Part shown: positions 7,997 to 16,242 of the stretch, in pieces | Numbering within the stretch: position 1 is the first letter of the stretch | How the letters are laid out: the number at the start of each line of letters is the position of its first letter | NCBI RefSeq assembly: GCF_003008695.1 | Contig: NZ_PXZT01000002.1 | Location: 272,551 to 336,550 of the forward strand | Direction of reading: 5' to 3' | DNA length: 64,000 bases | DNA from: Trichococcus alkaliphilus | Lineage (GTDB): Bacteria; Bacillota; Bacilli; Lactobacillales; Aerococcaceae | The notes under the pieces: generated by a model | The model's database searches: none | Seen by the model: only the letters and a program-made list of their open reading frames with translations | What the model was told of the DNA's origin: nothing | Made by a program: the position numbers and the translations under genes

Positions 7997-8026
7997 AGTA
8001 TACGCTCACACATAGATGAATGTCAA
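7997..8026 (-). promoter_or_regulatory. Promoter of the permease gene
   Basis: -35 TTGACA (8021-8026), 18-base spacer and -10 TATACT (7997-8002). The spacer holds a further half-site CATCTATGTGTG, suggesting a second weaker repressor contact. Confidence 0.75.
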
Positions 8027-8054
8027 TGTGTGGTTTTCGGGTAGTGAAAGGCTT

Positions 8055-8103
8055 AAAAAAGCTGCAATCATGCCGGAGCAGCACCCCGGTTTTCGCAGCT
8101 TGT
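8055..8103 (-). terminator. Terminator of the arsR2 unit
   Basis: AAGCTGC/GCAGCTT stem with an inner CCGG pairing, followed on the minus strand by six T residues, 30 bases after the stop codon of the second mini-thioredoxin. Confidence 0.7.
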
Positions 8104-8132
8104 TCATTCAAGGATAGGCTTTACTCTTTTTA

Positions 8133-8372
8133 TCACTTTTGCAGCAGTTCTGCAATGTGTTTGGGCGTCAGAATCCGCCCATATGAGACGACCTTTTCGT
8201 TGATGACCAGCCCCGGAGTCTGCATGATGCCGTACTTTGCGATTTCTTTCGGGTCTTCCACTTTGATGATTGTTGCATCCATGCCGATCTTCTTGAGCGC
8301 CTCGGCTGTATTTGCTTGCAATTTCTCGCAGTTCCGGCAGCCCGGTCCCAAAATTTTGATTTCCATTTCCAT
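8133..8372 (-). CDS. Small CxxC thioredoxin/glutaredoxin-like protein (copy 2)
   Basis: A 79-residue paralogue of the protein at 6666-6899. The active site is GPGCRNC (Cys12, Cys15), and KYGIMQTPGLVI contains the cis-proline. The two copies agree in most core positions (AEALK, ATI, KVED/KVTD, IAKYGIM, TPGLVI, KVVSYG). It follows the second arsR by 18 bases in the same unit, so it is under ArsR control. Its likely role is thiol-disulfide exchange in the arsenic response, which is inference from context. Confidence 0.88.
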   Translation of the reverse strand: MEMEIKILGPGCRNCEKLQANTAEALKKIGMDATIIKVEDPKEIAKYGIMQTPGLVINEKVVSYGRILTPKHIAELLQK

Positions 8373-8390
8373 CCCCTGCTTTCGAATGAA

Positions 8391-8681
8391 TTATACAGTG
8401 GTGTTTTGTTTGGCCATAGTCTGGAAAAAGTCCTTCAACTCATCCAACTTTTCGTGATTCACGGAGTATTTGACCCAAATGCCGTCTTTTCTACTGTCCA
8501 CAAGGCCGCAGTCCTTCATCATCTTCATGTGGTAGGACAAAGTCGGTTGTGTGATCGAAAACTGATCCAACAGCGCACAGGCGCACATTTCGCCTTCCGA
8601 CAATAAATCCATGATTTCCAATCTGGTTTCGTCCGACAACACTTTCAGACATTTTGCATAGGTTTTGTATTCGATCGCCAT
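8391..8681 (-). CDS. arsR: Second ArsR-family repressor
   Basis: A 96-residue winged-helix protein with the HTH ITQPTLSYHMKMMKDCGLV. The metal-site helix reads EGEMCACALLDQF, giving Cys33 and Cys35 but no counterpart of the first Cys of ArsR1 (Cys27). It is clearly related to the ArsR at 5461-5805 but shorter, without the C-terminal cysteine tail. It is the first gene of a two-gene unit and has its own operator, so it is probably autoregulated. It may sense a different thiophilic ligand, for example an organoarsenical exported by the adjacent permease. Confidence 0.9.
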   Translation of the reverse strand: MAIEYKTYAKCLKVLSDETRLEIMDLLSEGEMCACALLDQFSITQPTLSYHMKMMKDCGLVDSRKDGIWVKYSVNHEKLDELKDFFQTMAKQNTTV

Positions 8682-8745
8682 ATTCAGTTCCTCTTTTCCT
8701 GATGTCTATTGAGGCACTTCAGCCCGCTCTGGCGCTATTGTCGCT

Positions 8746-8771
8746 TTCACATAGACATCTATCTATATGAA
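8746..8771 (-). promoter_or_regulatory. ArsR operator 3, upstream of arsR2
   Basis: Inverted repeat TTCACATAGA-N6-TCTATATGAA with one mismatch between the arms and the shared core ATAGA-N6-TCTAT. It directly follows the -10 box. Confidence 0.75.
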
Positions 8772-8799
8772 GTATATACCCTCACAGGATGAATTGCAA
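8771..8799 (-). promoter_or_regulatory. Promoter of arsR2
   Basis: -35 TTGCAA (8794-8799), exact 17-base spacer, -10 TATACT (8771-8776). Confidence 0.75.
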
Positions 8800-8866
8800 T
8801 TCCGTTCTTGTACAGAAAAAAATGCGTGTCAAAATGAAACAAGATGAAAAATTAATGAAAAAAGGT

Positions 8867-8895
8867 TTGACTCATTCTTATCCGCTTGTTATTAT
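8867..8895 (+). promoter_or_regulatory. Promoter of the methionine T-box transcript
   Basis: -35 TTGACT (8867-8872), exact 17-base spacer, -10 TATTAT (8890-8895), placing transcription start just before the T-box leader. Confidence 0.75.
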
Positions 8896-8901
8896 GTATA
8901 T

Positions 8902-9214
8902 AAATTTCAAAATAAATTCACATTGAAAAGATAAGTACGGATGGACGAAATGCACAGAGAGCCTCGGCAGTTGAGAAGAGGACAGGGATGCTATCCGGAA
9001 AATGGTCTTCGAGTGAGTGGACGGCGAACGCTCTGCAAGGAACCTTAGCCCTCCACGGGAATGCCCGTTACAGCATCACAGTATCCCGGAACAGCGATTT
9101 GCTGCGGCGTACTGGTTAAGGGGAAAATCGAGAGGTTTTTCTGAACCAAGGTGGTAACACGATGAATCTTTCATACGTCCTTGCGCAGCACAATGCGCAA
9201 GGACGTATTTTTTT
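8902..9214 (+). promoter_or_regulatory. T-box riboswitch, probably methionine-specific
   Basis: The leader has T-box architecture: a long stem I region with AGAGAGCC and GTTGAGAAGAGG, a likely specifier ATG at 9002-9004 followed by a purine, the T-box core GAACCAAGGTGGTAACACG (9143-9161) with the tRNA-end-binding TGGT bulge, and a strong terminator ACGTCCTTGCGCA-N6-TGCGCAAGGACGT with T tract (9176-9214). Uncharged tRNA-Met should stabilise the antiterminator and switch on the downstream methionine synthase-like gene. The TGGT bulge suits a tRNA with discriminator A. Specifier assignment is by alignment with the two other T-boxes in this window. Confidence 0.88.
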
Positions 9215-9245
9215 ACAAAAAAACAAACGAGAGAAGGAAACTATC

Positions 9246-10364
9246 ATGACAACCCAAACAACTTTAAGCAGAACGAAAGCGCCCTTCCGCGCAGACCACG
9301 TGGGAAGCTTCTTGCGTCCCGAAAGCATCAAAAAAGCCCGCAAAGAGCTGGCTGAAGGCACAATCACGAAGGAAGCCCTGCGCGAAATCGAAAATGTTGA
9401 GATCACACGCATCGTCGACAAACAGATTGAACTTGGCTACAAAGGCATCACGGACGGAGAATTCAGACGCTCTTATTGGCATTTCGATTTTCTTGAAAAC
9501 CTCTTGGGATTTGAAGGTTACCTTGCGGCGCAAGGCAAACAATTCCACAATGTTGTGACGAGTGCCCATAGCGTGCGCAACATCGGCAAGATCGCTTTTA
9601 ATCCGGAACATCCTTTCTTTGCTGACTATGCCTTTTTGGCTGAAGCTGTGGGCGACAGGGCTGTTGCGAAAGTATCGATTCCAAGCCCGAACCAATTGAT
9701 CCGCCTTGGTTTCCGCAATGAAGAAATCTATCCTACCTTGGAAGGGTACGCTGCCGACCTGCAGCAGGCATACCGCGACACGATCCTGCACTTCTACTCG
9801 TTGGGTAACCGTTACATCCAGATCGATGACACCTTCTGGGGCGACCTTTGTTCGGATAAAGCGCTGGAAATTTTCGGTTCTCAGGAAACTTACGATGAAT
9901 TGAAGCGAGTCGCTACTGAAAACGTCAAAAACATCCAAATCGGGCTGCCTGAAGATTTGGTCGTCACGACGCATATCTGCCGCGGTAACTTTCGCTCGTC
10001 CTACTCGCAGGAAGGCGCTTATGAGCCTGTTGCGAAAGAACTGTTCGGCGAAACCGGCTTTGACGGCTTCTTCCTGGAATATGATACTGACCGTGCTGGT
10101 GGGTTCGAACCATTGCGCCACTACAAAGGCGACGGCCAAATCATCCTTGGTCTGATCACTTCAAAAACACCGGAATTGGAAGATATCGCCGAAGTCAAAG
10201 CGCGAATCGCCGAAGCCGCTAAATTCGTGCCTTTGGAACAATTATGCCTGAGCCCGCAATGCGGTTTCGCTTCGACTGAAGAAGGCAACAATCTGACGGA
10301 AGAACAACAATGGGCAAAATTAACTTTGGTCAAGCAGATCGCTGACGAATTCTGGGGCGACTGA
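9246..10364 (+). CDS. Cobalamin-independent methionine synthase-like methyltransferase (YxjG/YxjH type)
   Basis: A 372-residue protein corresponding to the catalytic C-terminal half of MetE. Zinc ligands can be placed: His243 and Cys245 in THICRGNF, Glu278 in FLEYDTDRAG and Cys339 in SPQCGF. The N-terminal half of full MetE is absent, as usual for this group. Such enzymes transfer a methyl group to homocysteine; the donor of the short form is debated. I chose the ATG at 9246 because it has AGAAGGAAA nine bases upstream; an upstream in-frame ATG at 9162 lies inside the T-box terminator. Methionine T-box control fits the assignment. Confidence 0.9.
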   Translation: MTTQTTLSRTKAPFRADHVGSFLRPESIKKARKELAEGTITKEALREIENVEITRIVDKQIELGYKGITDGEFRRSYWHFDFLENLLGFEGYLAAQGKQFHNVVTSAHSVRNIGKIAFNPEHPFFADYAFLAEAVGDRAVAKVSIPSPNQLIRLGFRNEEIYPTLEGYAADLQQAYRDTILHFYSLGNRYIQIDDTFWGDLCSDKALEIFGSQETYDELKRVATENVKNIQIGLPEDLVVTTHICRGNFRSSYSQEGAYEPVAKELFGETGFDGFFLEYDTDRAGGFEPLRHYKGDGQIILGLITSKTPELEDIAEVKARIAEAAKFVPLEQLCLSPQCGFASTEEGNNLTEEQQWAKLTLVKQIADEFWGD

Positions 10365-10373
10365 TAATTAGTT

Positions 10374-10403
10374 GGATTGTTGGGTCGGAGCACCCAACAA
10401 TCC
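10374..10403 (+). other. Perfect 12-bp hairpin after the methyltransferase gene
   Basis: GGATTGTTGGGT-N6-ACCCAACAATCC with no T tract, ten bases after the stop codon and just before the real terminator. It could protect the mRNA 3' end. Confidence 0.5.
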
Positions 10404-10410
10404 CGACAAC

Positions 10411-10457
10411 AAAAAAACGCATCACCACTCAATTTATGAGTAGCGATGCGTTTTTTT
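10411..10457 (+). terminator. Terminator of the methyltransferase gene
   Basis: AAAAAAACGCATC and GATGCGTTTTTTT arms around a 21-base loop that has its own short ACTC/GAGT pairing. Confidence 0.85.
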
Positions 10458-10696
10458 GCATGACATTTAGCGGGCGTTGACTGTTCACGAGAGTATCATT
10501 GTTAAGTTTCATGTGAAATTTTTCATTTACTACTTTCCAAAATTTTAATAAGCTGTCATACTATATTCAGAGTATCACTGTATACTCTGAAGTTACTGAG
10601 AGAATTTACTCTTTTTCTTTAGACCTCCGAACCGGATCGGTGAAGCTGCAACTTCGCCGTCCACTTTCTAAAGGATATGGTCCATCAAAGGACAGC
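10458..10696. other. Unassigned intergenic stretch with strong hairpins
   Basis: No gene is visible between two facing terminators. The stretch holds a perfect hairpin TTCAGAGTAT-N6-ATACTCTGAA (10566-10591), a second GGTGAAG-N6-CTTCGCC (about 10640-10659), and GACC/GGTC ends at about 10621 and 10679 that could close a multibranch fold. A possible promoter (TTCCAA, 18-base spacer, TACTAT) precedes the first hairpin. It is not a tRNA or a riboswitch class I recognise. Confidence 0.35.
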
Positions 10697-10728
10697 AAAA
10701 AAACGCCACCCAAAAAGTGGCATTTTTT
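10697..10728 (-). terminator. Terminator of the serine hydrolase gene
   Basis: GCCAC-N7-GTGGC stem with A and T tracts on both sides, just past the stop codon. Confidence 0.8.
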
Positions 10729-10730
10729 TG

Positions 10731-11753
10731 TTATTTCATTTTCCCCTCATTGGCTTCCTTCAGATAAATTGCAATCAGCTCATCGCGGACCGCTATCCAT
10801 TCGGGCCTGCGGTCTTCGAGGTGGACCCGGTTCGAAAGCAGCAGGAATGCTTTTTGCCGGTTCGGATCCAGTATCATGAAGGTGCCGGTGTAGCCGGTAT
10901 GCCACAAAACAAAGTCTTTCCCCTCCTGAAACAGGTTCCACCCCAAGGAACGCGGCTGGCCCGGAACGATTCCCCAATCCCGCAGCAAGGCTTGGACAGT
11001 CTCATTGCGCAAAATCCGTCGGCCTTCCCACTCCCCGAAATGCAGCAGCATCTGCGAGAACCGGATCAGATCATTCATCGGTGCAAACAACCCAGCGCTC
11101 CCACAATGTCCACCCAAAACAAGCGCTTTGGGATCATGCACGCGACCGCGGATCACTCCTCTGGTCGGATGGTTTTGCGTCGGAACGCAACGCATCGGAT
11201 CAATTGGCTGATAGCTGCTCTCCGTCATGGCAAGCGGACGCTTGGTGCGTTCCTCAAAGTTTTCCTCTACCGATTTCCCGGTCATCTTCTCGATGATGAA
11301 GCCTGCCAAAATCAATCCGGTGTCGGTATAGACCACTTTTTTGCCGAGATTTTCTCCCGGCTCAAGAGCGATCAAGGCAGCCGTGAGTTCTTCGGCCGAC
11401 AACGCATCGCGGTTTTTGATGTAGCCTTTCAGGTCTGATGTGTGCGTCAGCAGGTGCCGGATCGTTACCGCAGCGGAAGGGAATGCCGGCAGATACGCCT
11501 GCACCGGATCTTCGAAGCTGAATTTCCCTTCCTCATGGAGCTGGAGTAGCAGTGTCGTCGTGACGATCACCTTCGTCAAAGACGCCACATCATAGAGCAT
11601 GCCCTCCCGCAAGGCTTCCCGCTCGGGCAAGATCGCCGCCGATCCGATCAGACGGGTTTCCGTTTTTTCCTTATCGATAAAGGTATAAGTCGCCCCTGGA
11701 AAAACAGCATCTTTCAGCATCTCGGCGATTTTCTTTTGGGTTTCTGGATACAT
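10731..11753 (-). CDS. Beta-lactamase/PBP4*-family serine hydrolase
   Basis: A class C beta-lactamase-fold protein of about 340 residues (Beta-lactamase family PF00144). Catalytic motifs are VASLTKV (SxxK, Ser58 and Lys61 from the chosen start), YTDTG in place of the YxN box, and HTGYTG as the KTG-like box. There is no signal peptide, so a cytosolic esterase or peptidase is more likely than resistance to beta-lactams. The chosen ATG encodes MYPETQKK and has AAGAAGG ten bases upstream. An ATG eight codons earlier overlaps that ribosome site and is less likely. Substrate unknown. Confidence 0.85.
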   Translation of the reverse strand: MYPETQKKIAEMLKDAVFPGATYTFIDKEKTETRLIGSAAILPEREALREGMLYDVASLTKVIVTTTLLLQLHEEGKFSFEDPVQAYLPAFPSAAVTIRHLLTHTSDLKGYIKNRDALSAEELTAALIALEPGENLGKKVVYTDTGLILAGFIIEKMTGKSVEENFEERTKRPLAMTESSYQPIDPMRCVPTQNHPTRGVIRGRVHDPKALVLGGHCGSAGLFAPMNDLIRFSQMLLHFGEWEGRRILRNETVQALLRDWGIVPGQPRSLGWNLFQEGKDFVLWHTGYTGTFMILDPNRQKAFLLLSNRVHLEDRRPEWIAVRDELIAIYLKEANEGKMK

Positions 11754-11967
11754 CAGCAAGCGCCTTCTTTCCATCATTGTAGTTGTCTATCATTATAACG
11801 CATCCAAAGCCTGATGCGCGGCACCTTTCGAACGCTTTTTACAATTTCGGAGAAGAATGGCGTGAGATTTGCGAAGCACTTTTCAATTTAAGAAAGAAAC
11901 AGCTTTATCAGCGGATCATGTGTTAGAATATTGTATACTAGTGAACTTATTGGGGGAATGTAATTCG

Positions 11968-13158
11968 ATGGGGTATTTTAAGGAGCGTCTGTATCAGCAA
12001 TACGTGATATTATTCATCTTCTACTTTATGTCCATGGCGGCTTTATCATCGTTGATCACCGTCTACATGCGCGACCTGGGGAAAAGCGGGTCGGAAATTT
12101 CATTCATCCTTATCCTTTCAAACATAATCGCACTCATCATCCAAGGACTTATCGGATATTCAAATGAAAAGTGGGGAACCCGCAAAACGGTCACCATCTA
12201 TGTGTTGATTTCAGCTGTCATCAGCAGTGGGCTTTTTTTCTTCACAGGCAACTGGCTCTTCGGGCTCGTTTATGGTTTGGCGAACGCCATCACCTTGGGA
12301 CTAGCACCGCTGTTCGATGTGCTTGCGGCCAACAGCCCTTACAGATTCGGCCAAATTCGTCTCTGGGGAACAATCGGCTATGCGGCCGGGCAACAGATTT
12401 CCGGGATTATTTACGATTTTGTATCGCCGAAATCGATTTTCGTGTTCTATCTCGCCTGTTATTTTGCAAGCATCGTGTTCCTTTATCTCTTGCCTAAACC
12501 GGAGCAAGCGGCTTCCGCTCCAGAGCATGCATCCGAGAAGCAGGAGGATACTTCCGGAGGCAATACACTCAAGAACATCTTCCAGAACAAACTTTTCATC
12601 ACCTATCTGCTTTTGGCGTTCATCATTTTCGGCACGAACACGGTCAACACCAGTTATCTGCCGTTGCTTTTGACAGATACGGGCGCTCCAGTCGCACTTG
12701 TCAGCACGACCCTGACAGTGGCGCTGTTTGCGGAAGTCATCGCGATGGCTTTGTCGCACCGCTTCATGGACCATTTCACGAACAAGCAGCTGCTTCTGGC
12801 CATTCTGTTCCTGTCGGGGACAGAATATCTGATCAATTTCCTTTCGAGCGACTTTCTGGTGCTTTCCATTGCGACAGTCCTGACCAAGTTTTTCGCTTCC
12901 GGTACTTTCATCATGCTGAACCTCAAGATGGTCTCCACCTTGTTGAACCGGAAACTGATCGCCACTGGAACAGCTGTGGTCGCCATGCTCTCCAGGAACA
13001 TCGGCACCATCTTCTTCCAATTGATGGCCGGCCCCATCATCGACACAATCGGGCTGAATTACCTTTACCTGCTCCTTTTGGTCTTTACGGTCATCGCTGC
13101 GGTGATCGCCTTGCTGTTCAAAGTGCCGGCACAGCCGAAAGAACGACTTTTTTCTTGA
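11968..13158 (+). CDS. MFS transporter, LacY/nucleoside-symporter-like
   Basis: A 396-residue carrier with about twelve transmembrane segments, related to the MFS_1-like group that includes oligosaccharide and nucleoside proton symporters. The N-terminal half contains YSNEKWGTRKTVTIYVLI in the loop between helices 2 and 3 and RLWGTIGYAAGQQISG near helix 5. A charged central loop (EHASEKQEDTSGG) separates the halves. Start choice: ATG at 11968 with TTGGGGGAATG upstream; the longer upstream frame has no ribosome site and begins inside the promoter region. It is monocistronic. The substrate cannot be read from sequence. Confidence 0.87.
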   Translation: MGYFKERLYQQYVILFIFYFMSMAALSSLITVYMRDLGKSGSEISFILILSNIIALIIQGLIGYSNEKWGTRKTVTIYVLISAVISSGLFFFTGNWLFGLVYGLANAITLGLAPLFDVLAANSPYRFGQIRLWGTIGYAAGQQISGIIYDFVSPKSIFVFYLACYFASIVFLYLLPKPEQAASAPEHASEKQEDTSGGNTLKNIFQNKLFITYLLLAFIIFGTNTVNTSYLPLLLTDTGAPVALVSTTLTVALFAEVIAMALSHRFMDHFTNKQLLLAILFLSGTEYLINFLSSDFLVLSIATVLTKFFASGTFIMLNLKMVSTLLNRKLIATGTAVVAMLSRNIGTIFFQLMAGPIIDTIGLNYLYLLLLVFTVIAAVIALLFKVPAQPKERLFS

Positions 13159-13174
13159 TGACAGCTTTAATCGC

Positions 13175-13213
13175 AAAACGGCCAGGGAATCCAATTTCCC
13201 CGGCCGTTTTTTT
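13175..13213. terminator. Bidirectional terminator between the MFS and ATPase genes
   Basis: AAAACGGCC/GGCCGTTTT stem with flanking A and T tracts, serving convergent genes. Confidence 0.85.
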
Positions 13214-13228
13214 ATTTTTATACGCTAA

Positions 13229-15952
13229 TCAGTTCCTGACTCGTTTAATGATCAGCTTCGTCGCTTCCATCAATGCGACCGAGGCCAAGGCCAATCCTGC
13301 CGCCATCCCGAAATGCACCAAACCGAAGTCGGCCGGTATCGAGAAGATGCCGCGCACCGCCGGCAGCAAAGTCGTTGCGTAGAGTGTGCTGCAGAATGCT
13401 ACGGCATAGAGGACATATTTGTTCGCAAAGAAGCCTGCTCCGATGGCCGTCTGGGAATTCGAACGGGCCGGGAATGTCTGCAAAGTGCGCGCGATGATCA
13501 AGGTAGAGAAAGCCATGGCTACGCTCATCTCAGCCGAGTAGCCGCGTCCGATGTATTGCGAAAGGATGACGGCTGCCCCGATCAGCACTCCGCGGTAGAT
13601 GACCGAAACGAGAGTATCGCCAGAGAAGATTCCCTCGTTCGGATCCCTTGGTTTGCGGGACATTACGTCAGGCTCGCCCTTCTCCATCCCTAAAGCAATC
13701 GCGGGAATGGAATCATTGACCAAGTTGATGAACAGCAGCTGCAGGGCGGTGAATGGATTCACCCAATCCATCAAGAGCGCCGCGACGATTGCGATGATCG
13801 CCCCTAGATTACCCGAGAAGAGATAGGCGATGGCTTTTTTGATGTTGTCGTAGACGTTGCGGCCGACACCGACTGCGCTGACGATGGAAACGAAATTGTC
13901 GTCGGTCAACACCATCGCTGCCGCCTCTTTCGCTACATCCGTCCCACTGCCCATGGCGATGCCGATGTCCGCCTGCTTCAAAGCCGGCGCGTCATTCACC
14001 CCGTCGCCCGTCATCGCAGTGACATGGCCTTTGTTCTGCCATGCGCGGACAATCCGGATTTTATTCTCGGGGGATACCCGGGCATAAACGGATACCCGCT
14101 CTAGGATGCCGTCCAATTCCCGATCACTGAGGTTGTCCAGCTCCTGGCCAGTCAAAGCGAGGTCCTCCTCATCCGCAATGCCGATGTCGCGGGCAATTGC
14201 GCGCGCCGTTGTTTTGTGGTCGCCGGTGATCATCACAGTCTTGATGCCGGCCTTCTTCGCTTCCTCAACCGCGGCGTATACCGCTTCGCGTGGCGGATCG
14301 ATCATCGCCATAAGTCCGACCAGGATCAGATCGTGCTCCACGTTGAAATCGAGCGCCTCTTTTTCCTCCAGCGGCCTGTAGGCGAAAGCCAACACTCGCA
14401 GGGCGCGGCTTGAAAAATGTTCGTTCTGTTCCTTGATTCTTCCCAGCAGTTCCTTCGTCAACGGCGACACCTCACCGTTGATCAATATTTTGGTGCTGCG
14501 CCCAAACACGACATCAGGGCCGCCTTTAGTCAACAGCAAGCGTTCGCCGTCGATCGTATGGACCGTTGACATCAGCTTCCGTTCCGAATCGAAAGGCAAC
14601 TCTGCTTCGCGGGGATAGGTTTCCCGCAGCTCGCCAAACGGCTGGTTTATTTTGTTACTGAAGGCGACCATGGCAACTTCCGTGGGATCCCCCAATTCCT
14701 GCCCTTCAGTGTTGATGCTTGCATCGTTGGCTAAGACAGCGATCTGCATCAGTCGTTGCTCATCGAATGACCACATCCGCGGCTGATCGTTTAAGGTGCC
14801 GGATTGGCCGTTCGCCAGATAGTGGTCGACGATCGTCATCTTGTTCTGCGTCAAAGTTCCGGTCTTGTCGGTGGCGATGATGCTGGTCGATCCCAACGTT
14901 TCCACTGCTGGCAATTTGCGGATGATCGCGTTTTGCTTGGCCATCTTTTTCGTCCCTATCGAAAGGACGATCGTAACGATCGATTGTAGGGCTTCCGGGA
15001 TGGCGGCAACAGCCACAGCTACAGCGAACATGAAGGCGCTCAACATGCCTGCGCCCATATCAGTTGTGCCTTCTCCCAGCATGCGGATGAACTGGATACC
15101 GAAAATGAGGCCGGAAAGCATCAGGATGCCCACGCCCAATTTTTTGCTGAAATGCTCCAGATTCTTTTGCAGCGGCGTTTGCTTGGCCAACGCATTTTCC
15201 AACAGGTTCGCTACTTTACCGATTTCCGTGTCATTGGCGATGCCTGTGACGACGAACTCGCCGCGGCCGTATACCGTCAGCGTCCCACTGTGCACCATAT
15301 TGGCGCGATCCCCTATCGGGACGGCGCCGTTGATATCCTTCACCTCTTTGTCAGCAGGAAGGGACTCCCCGGTCAGCATCCCTTCATCCACCTTCAGCGA
15401 CCCGGCTTCAACCAGGCGGCCGTCCGCAGGGACATAATCGCCGGCGTCGAGGCTGACGATGTCGCCGACAACCAATTCCCTTGCCGGAATGGTCAGCCTT
15501 GCGCCAGCCCTCCTTACCTTAGCCATCGGAGCGGACAGGCTCTTCAAGGCATCCAAAGAACCTTCTGCTTTGCGGGTCTGGATGACGCTGACGACCGCAT
15601 TGATCATCAGAACAGCAAAGATAATCAAAGATTCCGCCGCATGCCCCATGACCATCTGAATCGCGGCGACAGCCAGTAAGACCATGACCATCGCATCCTT
15701 GAAAGTCTCAACAAACAACTTCAGGACCGAATCCCGTTCTTTTGTCTCCAGTTCGTTGAATCCATGTTCTGCCTGTCTGGTTTCGACGACCTGCTGATCG
15801 AGCCCTTCCCTGGTGCTGCCAGTTTCCGCAAAGATCGTCTCCAGGCTTTTCTGGTATGCCGCCAAGGAAGCTCCCCCCGGCTTGTTCTTGTGCGGATGGC
15901 CCGCATTCCGTTTTGCTTCTAGCGTTTTTGTGCTTATTCTTTCGTTTTCCAT
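13229..15952 (-). CDS. Cation-transporting P-type ATPase (Ca2+/Mn2+ type, P2)
   Basis: A 907-residue P2-type ATPase. Landmarks are an N-terminal cation-ATPase domain, LTGESLPADK in the actuator domain, PEALQSIVTIVLSIGTKKMA in helix 4, DKTGTLTQNKM with the phosphorylated Asp362, MITGDHKTTA, TGDGVNDAPALKQADIGIAMG and a C-terminal block of about six helices. The PEALQ form of the helix-4 motif is seen in related Gram-positive calcium pumps such as listerial LMCA1. Its leader carries a manganese-sensing riboswitch, so manganese export or a mixed Ca/Mn role is likely. The ATG at 15952 has AGGAGG seven bases upstream; the ATG eight codons earlier has none. Confidence 0.92.
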   Translation of the reverse strand: MENERISTKTLEAKRNAGHPHKNKPGGASLAAYQKSLETIFAETGSTREGLDQQVVETRQAEHGFNELETKERDSVLKLFVETFKDAMVMVLLAVAAIQMVMGHAAESLIIFAVLMINAVVSVIQTRKAEGSLDALKSLSAPMAKVRRAGARLTIPARELVVGDIVSLDAGDYVPADGRLVEAGSLKVDEGMLTGESLPADKEVKDINGAVPIGDRANMVHSGTLTVYGRGEFVVTGIANDTEIGKVANLLENALAKQTPLQKNLEHFSKKLGVGILMLSGLIFGIQFIRMLGEGTTDMGAGMLSAFMFAVAVAVAAIPEALQSIVTIVLSIGTKKMAKQNAIIRKLPAVETLGSTSIIATDKTGTLTQNKMTIVDHYLANGQSGTLNDQPRMWSFDEQRLMQIAVLANDASINTEGQELGDPTEVAMVAFSNKINQPFGELRETYPREAELPFDSERKLMSTVHTIDGERLLLTKGGPDVVFGRSTKILINGEVSPLTKELLGRIKEQNEHFSSRALRVLAFAYRPLEEKEALDFNVEHDLILVGLMAMIDPPREAVYAAVEEAKKAGIKTVMITGDHKTTARAIARDIGIADEEDLALTGQELDNLSDRELDGILERVSVYARVSPENKIRIVRAWQNKGHVTAMTGDGVNDAPALKQADIGIAMGSGTDVAKEAAAMVLTDDNFVSIVSAVGVGRNVYDNIKKAIAYLFSGNLGAIIAIVAALLMDWVNPFTALQLLFINLVNDSIPAIALGMEKGEPDVMSRKPRDPNEGIFSGDTLVSVIYRGVLIGAAVILSQYIGRGYSAEMSVAMAFSTLIIARTLQTFPARSNSQTAIGAGFFANKYVLYAVAFCSTLYATTLLPAVRGIFSIPADFGLVHFGMAAGLALASVALMEATKLIIKRVRN

Positions 15953-16074
15953 TCGTAAGCCTCCTGTTTTGGTCATCTGTTCTCATCTATTTTTATGGTT
16001 CACCGTTGTATCGTTTTCCCCATCCTTGCATCACGTTTCTGCCGCTCTCACCCCGCTTTCTTCCGCAATTGAGA

Positions 16075-16132
16075 AATAAAAAAGAGACTTACGCGCTACC
16101 GTTTCTCTTAAGAAACGGTAGGCGTAAGTCTC
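16075..16132 (-). terminator. Riboswitch expression-platform terminator
   Basis: Very strong 22-bp stem: GAGACTTACGC and CTACCGTTTCT on one arm with the complementary arm around a 4-base loop, followed by TTTTTT on the minus strand. Its first arm overlaps the conserved GAGACTTAC end of the aptamer, which is how this class switches. Confidence 0.85.
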
Positions 16133-16225
16133 ACTATTTAAGGCAAAGCCAGAAGGCCCTCTCGGATCTACTTATTGTTGGCATTGCCGCAGCTCGGCTG
16201 CTAGTTACTCCCCTACGGAAAACTT
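16121..16225 (-). promoter_or_regulatory. yybP-ykoY manganese riboswitch
   Basis: On the minus strand the leader contains the class-defining elements: AGGGGAGTAAC near the 5' end (16204-16214), a central AGCCGAGCTGCGG helix and the 3' segment GAGACTTACGCC (16121-16132). Known members bind Mn2+ and turn on manganese exporters or protective proteins. Here it should control the P-type ATPase gene by antitermination. Confidence 0.85.
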
Positions 16226-16242
16226 CTATTCAATTCCTATTC

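Noticed and set aside
9264..10139. Minus-strand frame of 291 codons
   Set aside because: Antisense to the methionine synthase-like gene, which has T-box control and all zinc ligands.
10613..10700. Possible tRNA or SAM-type riboswitch
   Set aside because: No cloverleaf, no T-loop consensus in the correct place, and no match to a known aptamer core; kept only as an unexplained structured stretch.
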